Assembly (NCBI GenBank): GCA_937907705.1
Contig: CALCVP010000031.1
Coordinates: 248,001 to 312,000, forward strand
Direction: 5' to 3'
Length of the DNA: 64,000 nucleotides
From: an uncultured Prevotella sp.
Lineage (GTDB): Bacteria; Bacteroidota; Bacteroidia; Bacteroidales; Bacteroidaceae
A program made the position numbers and the translations under genes. The notes below the pieces were generated by a model. The model saw only the letters and a program-made list of their open reading frames with translations. It was not told where the DNA came from and searched no databases. Shown here piece after piece: positions 18,409-25,794 of the stretch (position 1 is its first letter; every line of letters starts with the position of its first letter).

Positions 18409-20148
18409 ATGAAAGTTATGAACAACATAAAATCGAAAATAATAATGTTAGGCCTTGTCGGTGTCATGCTAACTGCCTGCACCGACAGCTTTCTTGACAC
18501 GTCTTCAAAGACAACGCTCAACTCTACGTCGTTCTACAAGACACAAGCACAGGCCGATTATGCAGTGGTTGGCTGCTACGAAATGTATCAACGCACCGTT
18601 TCCAGCGGCAGTTGGCCTTCTGTCTTCCAGGCTGTTGAAACCATGTCGGACGACTGTCTCGGCGGTGGCGGACCCGATGACCGATCCGACCGACTCATGG
18701 ATCGCTTTGATGTAAGCTACAAGCCCGACGAACAAAACCTGTTCAGTGGGCTGTGGACAGACTATTATAAAGGCATTTACAACTGTAATTTGCTAATCAA
18801 CTCGCTTGACGGAATAGACTGGAAGACCGACACAGACCGCAAAGTGGTGGAGAGCGAAGCGCGCGCATTGCGTGCTATCATGTACTTCGACCTCGTGCGT
18901 ATGTTTGAAAACGTGCCGCTGTTGACAGCTCCCAGCAGCGATGTCGTGCCACAGGCAGAACCCGATAGCGTATATAAATTAGTGGTAAACGACCTCAGAT
19001 TCTGCGCACAGAATATGCCGGAAGACCAATATACCGATAAAGAGAAGAACTTGGGACGCATCACCAAGTATGCCGCTGAAGGCATGTTGGCACGCGTTTA
19101 CCTCTTCTACGATGGCGTTTACAATGATAACCAGTTCAAGGAAATGCCTGGCAATCTGACCAAAGCAGAGGCTTTGGGCTATTGTGAGGATGTTATTGCA
19201 AAAGCAAAAGCCGAAAACCTCTTCTCGTTGGAAGAGGAATTTGCCGACCTTTGGCCCGCAGCTTGCACCGAGAGAACATCACCTGAGACAGGAAAGAAGA
19301 CTACCTACAAGGAAACCAGCAACGAGTTGATGCTTGTGATGAAGTTTAACAACGACCAAACTTGGAATAACAAGAACTACAATGGCAACCGCTTCATCGT
19401 CAATCTCGGCATGCGTAACGTGTCTTCCTATGCTCCTTACGGAAATGGTTGGGGCGCATGTCCTGTTACTCCGTATGCACAAAGCCTCTTTGATGCCGAC
19501 GACCAGCGCGGCACAGCTACCGTTATAGACTGCCGTGCCGTAACAAACGACAACGGAAAAAAAGCTTATGACGAGCAGATAGCTACCGACTGCATGGACT
19601 ATACGGGCTATGTGAACAAAAAGTACTGTCCTCTCATCTTCACAGACGGCACCTCTATTCCTGCGTCTGAGGCAACAGTGGACGGTGCCAACATGCAAAC
19701 TTCACAAGACCAAGACTGGGTGCTGATGCGATATGCAGACGTACTGCTCATGGCAGCAGAGCTTGGAAGCCCTAATGCCATGGAATACTTCAACGAAGTG
19801 CGCCAGCGTGCCTATGCAGGAGCTACCGACCACAACCTCCAGTCGGCTCCTACACGCCAGCAGATATGGGACGAACGCCGCAAGGAATTTATGGGCGAAG
19901 GCATCCGCTACTGGGATTTGCGCCGTCAAGGAATAGACGCTTTCGTTACCGCTCAGCTGGCACAGGCTACCACAAACGGCCTTGTGTCTGGCTCATCTAT
20001 CGATGTTTACAACAATACAGTGAAGGACGAGAATATCAAAAGCACCTATATTGAAAGCAATATCCGCTCTAAACGCGGCTTCTGGCAAATCCCTACCAGT
20101 GAGATTAACATGTCGGGTGGCGTGTATAAGCAAAACGCAGGCTGGTAA
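18409..20148 (+). CDS. SusD-like starch/glycan-binding outer-membrane lipoprotein
   Basis: The 579-aa protein has lipobox MLTAC (Cys24) and SusD-family landmarks: FLDTSSKTTLNSTSFYKTQAQADYAVVGCY near the N-terminus, the TPR region with EARALRAIMYFDLVRMFENVPLLTAP, the loop QDWVLMRYADVLLMAAEL, and the C-terminal IWDERRKEFMGEGIRYWDLRRQG. It starts 15 bp after the SusC stop codon, the usual tandem arrangement, and would form the lid of the SusC transporter that captures glycan at the cell surface. Length and domain order are normal. The glycan specificity cannot be read from the sequence. Confidence 0.95.
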   Translation: MKVMNNIKSKIIMLGLVGVMLTACTDSFLDTSSKTTLNSTSFYKTQAQADYAVVGCYEMYQRTVSSGSWPSVFQAVETMSDDCLGGGGPDDRSDRLMDRFDVSYKPDEQNLFSGLWTDYYKGIYNCNLLINSLDGIDWKTDTDRKVVESEARALRAIMYFDLVRMFENVPLLTAPSSDVVPQAEPDSVYKLVVNDLRFCAQNMPEDQYTDKEKNLGRITKYAAEGMLARVYLFYDGVYNDNQFKEMPGNLTKAEALGYCEDVIAKAKAENLFSLEEEFADLWPAACTERTSPETGKKTTYKETSNELMLVMKFNNDQTWNNKNYNGNRFIVNLGMRNVSSYAPYGNGWGACPVTPYAQSLFDADDQRGTATVIDCRAVTNDNGKKAYDEQIATDCMDYTGYVNKKYCPLIFTDGTSIPASEATVDGANMQTSQDQDWVLMRYADVLLMAAELGSPNAMEYFNEVRQRAYAGATDHNLQSAPTRQQIWDERRKEFMGEGIRYWDLRRQGIDAFVTAQLAQATTNGLVSGSSIDVYNNTVKDENIKSTYIESNIRSKRGFWQIPTSEINMSGGVYKQNAGW

Positions 20149-20262
20149 ACTTTTATCTAATAAGCATAACATAAGCAATCTAAAGAACAGCACGCACTCG
20201 CCGGCAGCACCGGCAAAACAGTCTGCCATGCAGCGAGTGCGGCACCTTAAAAATACAGCAAT

Positions 20263-22347
20263 ATGAAAATCAAGAGATATTTTTATGCTTTCATGGCTGC
20301 CGCAGCCATCGCTTTGGGCATCTCTTCATGTACTCCCGATACCTATGAGATGGGAGGTAAGGATGTAAGCAAGGACGACTTGGTGGAAGGCATTGCCTAT
20401 ACCGTGACCCATGACCAAAGCAATCCCAATATCGTTTATCTGAAGAGCACGCTCGACAAGATAACTTCAAAGAAATACACTACCCTTTGGGAACACCCGC
20501 AAGGACGCTCTCAAGCCAGCGATGTTACCCTGAAAATACCGTTTCCCGGCACTTACAACGTAACGTTCGGTGTGGAAACAGACGGCGGTGCCGTGTATGG
20601 TAACCCCTCAACCTTCACGATTGACAATTTCTGTGCAGACTTCGTGAACGACAAGAAGTGGACAATGATAACCGGTGGTGTGGGCAAATCAAAGACCTGG
20701 ATACCTGATAACGGACAGTACGGACAGGCCAAAGGCGAGATGGATTATGCCGACCCAAGCGTTACTCAGGAGTATGACAACTACACTACTAACTGGGAAC
20801 CGGGCCCGAAGCATACCACTGACGGCAGCGATGAGTACTTTAACAGCTCTATGACCTTTAGTCTTGACGGTGGCGCTAACGTGGAAGTGAAGAATGCACA
20901 CGACGGTACTGTTGACGATGCAAAGGGTACTTTCATGCTTGATTTGGATAACATGACCATTACTTTCACCGATGTTGACATGCTGCACACCTACGGTTGG
21001 ACTTACAAAACGCCCAACTGGCGCCAGAACTTGAAGATATTGAAGCTCACCGACAACCGTCTGACTATCGGTGTGCTGCGTGATCCGAACACATCCGGTG
21101 AGGGCGAGTGGTGGCTTTTGTGGAATTTCGTTTCTAAAGAGTATGCCGACAGCTATGTGCCTGAGGACGTTCCAGACCCGGTTCCATCCATCGACGGCAA
21201 TGCCAACGACATTATGACTACCAGCAAGAGCAAGACTTGGACGCTCTCTCTTGACTCTCCGTTTGACTGGGCCGACCTTAACGGCAACTTGCTCAATGGC
21301 TTCAAGAGTGCTTCTGACTATACTTCAACGGGTTGGGCGGCTTATAATGCCGATATGATCAAGGCTACCTCGTTTACCTTTACATCTACCGGAGCCAATG
21401 AGGGCAGCTTTACATTTACCTCATACAGCGACCCCAAGAAGGTGGAAGGTACCTATACGGTGGACAAAAACAATGACATTACCTTCTCGGAAGACCTCAA
21501 TGCGCTGATTAGTCAGAGCGACTATGGCTGGACTTCAAGTGCTTACTTGACCACAAACAACAAGAAGTTGCGCTTGTTGAAGACCGCTACCGATGTGTTT
21601 GGCAATGTAACAGACATGTATTTGGGGCAGCGTTCCAATGAGAAAGACGAGTATCAGGTTTACCATTTCGTGTTGGGTTCAGGTTCAGCTTCTACTGTTG
21701 ACGAGAACCAAGTGCGCAAAGACCGCCTTACCGGAAGCTCTTCCCGCACATGGATGGTAGACATCAACGGCATACCTGCTACCTGGGCTAACAACCATGT
21801 CTATGATAACTTGACCGACGGAAAGAAAGAGAACTATGCATCTTGCACCATTCCAGACTGGACGGGCTATACTTACAGCGATGCCGACAAGGCTCATGCA
21901 GGCACATTCCGCCTCACTTTCCACAGCGACGGTAAGCTTGATGTAGTGTTTGCCGATGGTACTGCCACGCAGTCTACATGGACTTATGGCGCACCTGCCG
22001 ACTTCTACGGCATGCCTTTGATTGTATTCCCTGCAGACTTGAACATGGACTTCAAGTTCCCTGCTGCTGAAGGAGCATGGTATGGATGGGAAACCCAGAA
22101 GCCGGTAGACAATGCCAAGATGCCTACTACACAGTGGTTGGAAATCTATGACTGGGATCTGGATGCCGCAGGCAATGTGGTTGGCGTATGGTTGGGTATG
22201 GACAACGGCAACAGTACTCCTGACGCATCTGACGCTTCCAAAGGTCCACAGTGGCTGGAGAAGGAAGGCAACCAGCGTAAAGTGATGCACATGCTGATTG
22301 ACAACGGTGGTGCCGGCAAGGCAGCTCGCCGTTATCACAGAAGATAA
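20263..22347 (+). CDS. Putative surface glycan-binding lipoprotein (SGBP position)
   Basis: The 694-aa protein begins with a signal peptide and lipobox GISSC. An N-terminal Ig/PKD-like region covers about residues 20-125 (PGTYNVTFGVETDGG). It is followed by what look like three diverged repeats of about 150-180 aa. These begin around KSKTWIPDNG, KSKTWTLSLDSPFDW and SSRTWMVDINGIPATW, and each carries beta strands and an xxGxF.LTFxSDG-type segment. Abundant Trp and Tyr fit carbohydrate binding. Its place directly after susD matches the surface glycan-binding proteins of other Bacteroidetes PULs, including xyloglucan loci. I do not recognise close similarity to a characterised SGBP, so the function comes from position and architecture. 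Confidence 0.75.
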   Translation: MKIKRYFYAFMAAAAIALGISSCTPDTYEMGGKDVSKDDLVEGIAYTVTHDQSNPNIVYLKSTLDKITSKKYTTLWEHPQGRSQASDVTLKIPFPGTYNVTFGVETDGGAVYGNPSTFTIDNFCADFVNDKKWTMITGGVGKSKTWIPDNGQYGQAKGEMDYADPSVTQEYDNYTTNWEPGPKHTTDGSDEYFNSSMTFSLDGGANVEVKNAHDGTVDDAKGTFMLDLDNMTITFTDVDMLHTYGWTYKTPNWRQNLKILKLTDNRLTIGVLRDPNTSGEGEWWLLWNFVSKEYADSYVPEDVPDPVPSIDGNANDIMTTSKSKTWTLSLDSPFDWADLNGNLLNGFKSASDYTSTGWAAYNADMIKATSFTFTSTGANEGSFTFTSYSDPKKVEGTYTVDKNNDITFSEDLNALISQSDYGWTSSAYLTTNNKKLRLLKTATDVFGNVTDMYLGQRSNEKDEYQVYHFVLGSGSASTVDENQVRKDRLTGSSSRTWMVDINGIPATWANNHVYDNLTDGKKENYASCTIPDWTGYTYSDADKAHAGTFRLTFHSDGKLDVVFADGTATQSTWTYGAPADFYGMPLIVFPADLNMDFKFPAAEGAWYGWETQKPVDNAKMPTTQWLEIYDWDLDAAGNVVGVWLGMDNGNSTPDASDASKGPQWLEKEGNQRKVMHMLIDNGGAGKAARRYHRR

Positions 22348-22360
22348 TGGCTCTTGTTAT

Positions 22361-22400
22361 AAAGGAAATGAAAAGGACTTTGGAACTTTTCATTTCCTTT
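22361..22400 (+). terminator. Hairpin after the SGBP-like gene
   Basis: AAAGGAAATGAAAAG (22361-22375) is exactly complementary to CTTTTCATTTCCTTT (22386-22400), a 15-bp perfect stem with a 10-nt loop. It lies 13 nt past the stop codon. The sequence after it (CAACCATC) is not T-rich beyond the stem, so it could be a terminator, a processing site or a stabiliser that lowers expression of the downstream genes. Confidence 0.5.
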
Positions 22401-22582
22401 CAACCATCTAACAGGTATTTTTCAATCATTTGATAAATATCTTTTAGCCATCAACAAGTATCCTTTTAACCATTAAAAATATTCTTTCAAGAACTAAATA
22501 AGTAGCTGTTCAGAATCATTGTCATAAATCATGAAAACCTGTCTAACTGCTTGTTCTTGGTAAAAAGACATTAAGTCGAACA

Positions 22583-23179
22583 ATGAAAAGACTCTTTTGT
22601 ATCTTTATTCCTATATTTCTGCTGACCGCTTGCCGGTCGCGTGAGCAGAAGGTTACAGCGGCCGTAGACCGTTATGTGGCGCAAACTTTCAAGCAACCGG
22701 GGCAGTTCAACAAGGTGGAAGGTATTTCCAAGCCTGACACCATGGCCACTGTCAAGCGTAAAGTGGTGCTGCAACAGCTGCACCAGCAGTATGACAGTCT
22801 GCGCAGTATCGTGTTTTTGCAGCACCGGCGCATAGATGCTGATGCTCAGCTGAAGGCAGAATACACTGGCATGGTCAATGAGTATGCCGCTTTTCTCATG
22901 GATCAGCATTATGATTTTGAGGGCACTTACCGCCGGCTGATGGCGCAGAAAGACAGCGTTATGTATGAGGTGGTGGTGGCTTACTCTATGAAGAACAGTG
23001 GCAAGAGCAACCTCCGTGAGTGCTATGCCTACTATAATGAGCAGACAGGCAACTATGATGTGAGTGCAAACAGGCGGCAACTGGCCGACCATGACAAGTA
23101 TCTCAAGTGTGGCATGATGCTGAGTTGCCTTATCAGCAAGCTCAAGCCGATGGCCCGGTTTGTGGCTCAACATGGATAG
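22583..23179 (+). CDS. Small lipoprotein of unknown function inside the PUL
   Basis: The 198-aa product has a signal peptide with lipobox LLTAC (about Cys16). The mature part is mainly charged and predicted helical (QKVTAAVDRYVAQTF, VKRKVVLQQLHQQYDSLRS), with a more mixed C-terminal part containing YNEQTGNYDVSANRRQ. No family was recognised. It lies between the SGBP-like gene and the GH5 gene on the same strand, so it is probably co-expressed with the PUL, although hairpins and about 100-235 bp gaps separate it from both neighbours. It could be an unrelated insertion into the locus. Confidence 0.8.
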   Translation: MKRLFCIFIPIFLLTACRSREQKVTAAVDRYVAQTFKQPGQFNKVEGISKPDTMATVKRKVVLQQLHQQYDSLRSIVFLQHRRIDADAQLKAEYTGMVNEYAAFLMDQHYDFEGTYRRLMAQKDSVMYEVVVAYSMKNSGKSNLRECYAYYNEQTGNYDVSANRRQLADHDKYLKCGMMLSCLISKLKPMARFVAQHG

Positions 23180-23282
23180 CCAGTCTGCATGTAGTTTGGA
23201 ACAGGATGGCTTGTATCACGGTAGAACTGTGCTTGTATATCCTTCATCAACAAAAAACAACTAATCAACAATATTTAACGAT

Positions 23283-25091
23283 ATGAAAAAACTAAAGAAT
23301 CTATTCTACAACCTACTGCTCTTGACCGTCTGTATGGCTACTTCTGTGCTGGCAGCCTGCTCTGACGATGAAGACAATAGCGGCACGAATACCAACTTTG
23401 CGGTGTCGGCAGAGATGGTGGAAATGCCGTTGGAGGGTGGCGTTACCTATCTGTATGTGCGCTCTGGTGCCAAAGCTACGGTGGCAAGTGACCAGACTTG
23501 GTGCCAGGTGTCGGAAGAGGCGTCTTCATCGGCAGTATCGCACAGATTTAAGATAGAGGTCAACCCAAATGCTGATACCGACGACCGTGAGGCTACATTG
23601 ACGGTTGCCGCGGGTGCCAACACGCAGAGCGTGAAGGTAAAGCAAACCGCTGCCTGGGGACTTATCGTAGAGAGTGTGGAACCGATCGAGGTGCCTGCTG
23701 CCGGTGGTTCGGTAGTGGTAAAGCTAAAAGCTAACGGCTCTTACACCACTACCATGCAGGATGGTGTCAACTGGTTGACAGCTGTCAATTCCCGTTCGCC
23801 TATGAGCGAGTGTGTACATACATATCAGGTGGATGCCAACTTTGGTCCAGACCGCACGGCTTCCATTACTTTCGCACTGGAGGGAATTACTCAAACCGTA
23901 ACCGTCAAGCAGCTTGGGGCAACCCAAAGCAGCGATATGAGCCATACAGCCAAAGAGATAGCTGCACAGATGCTGCCGGGCTGGAACCTCGGCAACACGT
24001 TGGAGGCGGGCAGTTCAAGTAATAATGACAAGAACGCTGGTGTAAGTACAGAGGTGTCTTGGCAGAAGACAAAGACTACCAAGCAGCTGATTGACTTTGT
24101 GAAAGCCCAAGGCTTCAAGTCGGTTCGTATCCCTTGTTCATGGGTAATGGGGCATATCACCGATGCTGCCAACGCTACGATAGACCCCACATGGATGAAC
24201 CGTGTGCAGGAAATAGTGAATTACTGCATTGCCAACGACCTTTATGTAGTGCTCAACGACCATTATGACGGTGGCTGGCTAGAGGAAAGCTTCGGCGATG
24301 TGAGCGATGCTGCCGTTACAAAGAACTGCAACAAGCTGGCCAAGATTTGGAAGCAGATAGCCAATCACTTCAAGAACTATGACGAGCATCTGCTCTTTGC
24401 CGGACTCAACGAGCCTAACCAAAGCCAGTATAGCGGCGAGATGACTGCTGCGCAGATGAAAGCTTTGGTAAAATATGAGCAGACTTTCATTGATGCAGTG
24501 CGCCAGACGGGCGGCAACAACGCCAAACGTACCCTCGTGGTGCAAGGTCCAAAGACCAATATCAGCGAGACACTGAAGCTCTTTAAGGGCAGCAACTTCC
24601 CCGTAGACAATGTGGCTGAACGCCTGATGGTGGAGGTTCACTACTATGAACCTTGGCAGTTTGCAGGCTTGACCGAAGATGGCAGCGGCTCATACATACA
24701 GCATTACTATTGGGGTGCCGACAACCATGTGGCTGGCAGCAACCGGAACGCAGAGTCAAAGTATGAAGAGAGCTATGTGAAAAAGCTTTTCGGGCAGCTC
24801 AAGGCACAGTATGTAGACAACAATATACCGGTTGTCATTGGCGAGTATGGCGCACAGTGGCGCGACATGTCGGCTGTCGGTGGCGACCAAGCCAAGCATG
24901 ATGCCTCCATCAAGGCTTACTTCAAGACCATCAATGAGCAAGGCGCACGCTGCGGCATCGTGCCTTTCGTGTGGGACATCAACTCTTGTCAGAAGCCTAC
25001 CATGACTGTTATCGACCGTGCCAAGTTAGCCGTCTACTGCACACCTGCCATGGAAGGCATCTTAGAAGGCGTGCGTGCCGGCAAGCAATAG
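23283..25091 (+). CDS. BACON-BACON-GH5 lipoprotein, probable endo-xyloglucanase or endo-glucanase
   Basis: The 602-aa protein has a lipobox VLAAC (Cys26), so it should sit on the cell surface. Two BACON-like domains follow (about 40-122 and 126-212), both with the typical D.tWC/VNWL...TasItv...tvtVkQ pattern. The GH5 domain starts near AKEIAAQMLPGWNLGNTLEAG (about 223), with the acid/base in FAGLNEPN (Glu377) and the nucleophile in PVVIGEYGAQW (Glu521). The WNLGNTLEA start and overall look fit GH5 subfamily 4, which includes endo-xyloglucanases with BACON domains from other Bacteroidetes. It would make the first backbone cuts outside the cell. Mixed-linkage glucan or cellulose as substrate cannot be excluded. 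It is the last PUL gene before a strong terminator. Confidence 0.93.
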   Translation: MKKLKNLFYNLLLLTVCMATSVLAACSDDEDNSGTNTNFAVSAEMVEMPLEGGVTYLYVRSGAKATVASDQTWCQVSEEASSSAVSHRFKIEVNPNADTDDREATLTVAAGANTQSVKVKQTAAWGLIVESVEPIEVPAAGGSVVVKLKANGSYTTTMQDGVNWLTAVNSRSPMSECVHTYQVDANFGPDRTASITFALEGITQTVTVKQLGATQSSDMSHTAKEIAAQMLPGWNLGNTLEAGSSSNNDKNAGVSTEVSWQKTKTTKQLIDFVKAQGFKSVRIPCSWVMGHITDAANATIDPTWMNRVQEIVNYCIANDLYVVLNDHYDGGWLEESFGDVSDAAVTKNCNKLAKIWKQIANHFKNYDEHLLFAGLNEPNQSQYSGEMTAAQMKALVKYEQTFIDAVRQTGGNNAKRTLVVQGPKTNISETLKLFKGSNFPVDNVAERLMVEVHYYEPWQFAGLTEDGSGSYIQHYYWGADNHVAGSNRNAESKYEESYVKKLFGQLKAQYVDNNIPVVIGEYGAQWRDMSAVGGDQAKHDASIKAYFKTINEQGARCGIVPFVWDINSCQKPTMTVIDRAKLAVYCTPAMEGILEGVRAGKQ

Positions 25092-25134
25092 TCTGCCTTT
25101 TTATCCTGCTTAGGTAGGATTGTTAGTAATTCGT

Positions 25135-25180
25135 AGCTTCCGTTTGTGCCCTTTTAGCGGTACAGACGGAAGCTTTTTTC
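25135..25180 (+). terminator. Intrinsic terminator of the susC-GH5 operon
   Basis: AGCTTCCGTTTGT (25135-25147) pairs with ACAGACGGAAGCT (25162-25174), a near-perfect 13-bp stem with a G-T pair, followed by TTTTTC. It lies about 45 nt past the GH5 stop codon. Confidence 0.85.
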
Positions 25181-25388
25181 ATGTTTTTATTATTCTTGTT
25201 GTCTTGCTTTTATTCTGCCAATATACAAGAATGGCTTTTGAGCAAAGTGCAACATATTCTTTGTGTTTTGTATACTTATGTATGTGTAATGCTGATATTG
25301 TGTGGCTAAAACACTGCTGTTATCGCACACAGCTTATTGATTTGCGTCAAGAAAACACCGTTTTTTCACTAAAAGCAGTGCTTTCCTA

Positions 25389-25419
25389 TTGCGAAATTTT
25401 GCATTTCGTCGTATCTTTG
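25389..25419 (+). promoter_or_regulatory. Promoter of the candidate small RNA
   Basis: TATCTTTG (25412-25419) matches TAnnTTTG exactly, with TTG at 25389-25391 placed 23 bp upstream (start to start). It is a complete Bacteroidetes-type promoter with no recognisable protein gene behind it. Confidence 0.6.
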
Positions 25420-25425
25420 CAGCGT

Positions 25426-25606
25426 CAAAAGGTTAATAAATTGTTTAGGTTAGTAAATAGTATTAGTTTAAGGTAAAGTTTTCATGATTATTTGGGATGA
25501 CAAAGAGAGTCGTGAGACTGTCTTTCGAATCGAAAAAGGTTTTTTAGTTAAACATAAATTTATGCGTTGCAGCTCGAAGAGAGTCGTAACGCATTATTGT
25601 TTTTAT
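25426..25606 (+). ncRNA. Candidate small RNA of about 180 nt, unassigned
   Basis: A full promoter at 25389-25419 predicts a start near 25426. An intrinsic terminator (ATGCGTT at 25562-25568 with AACGCAT at 25588-25594, followed by TATTGTTTTTAT) predicts an end near 25606. In between lie a repeated GGTTA pattern (25431-25455), a short hairpin TTTCGAATCGAAA (25523-25535), and two copies of AAGAGAGTCGT (about 25503-25513 and 25577-25587), the second inside the terminator loop. A 55-codon frame starts at 25484 but runs through the terminator, so coding is less likely. The element stands alone in the 700-bp gap between the GH5 gene and the fimbrial operon. I could not assign it to a known RNA family. 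It may instead be the displaced leader of a lost gene. Confidence 0.55.
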
Positions 25607-25661
25607 AGGGTTGCCGTTTCTGCGCAACCTCATTTCCATCAAATCTTATAGGTTTGGTAAT

Positions 25662-25762
25662 AACGGTGCAATCAGTGAGCGATAGCATTGTTATCGCTCA
25701 CTGATTGCACCGTTGTCGGCTACCGACAGCAGTGCTTTCACCTGACGAAAGCACTGCTGTCG
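25662..25762. repeat. Intergenic palindromic element, copy 2 (two perfect hairpins)
   Basis: The first hairpin pairs 25662-25684 with 25692-25714, a 23-bp perfect stem with a 7-nt loop. The second pairs CGACAGCAGTGCTTTC (25724-25739) with its exact complement at 25747-25762. The 21 bases 25701-25721 (starting CTGATTGCACCGTTG) recur without mismatch at 32576-32596 in copy 3. The second hairpin lies just past the end of the minus-strand fimbrial operon and might help to end it, but no T-run follows. Confidence 0.75.
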
Positions 25763-25794
25763 TAACCCCGTTTCATAGCTATCGTTTGCCAATA

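Noticed and set aside
25484..25651. 55-codon open frame starting MIIWDDKESRETVF inside the candidate small RNA
   Set aside because: It reads through the predicted terminator hairpin and its T-run, has no signal or domain, and its second half looks random. Kept as a possible short peptide only if ribosome profiling supports it.
25662..25762. Twin hairpins as a bidirectional terminator for GH5 and the fimbrial operon
   Set aside because: GH5 already has a strong terminator at 25135-25180, no T-run follows either hairpin, and part of the sequence recurs at 32.6 kb inside an operon, which fits a repeat element better.
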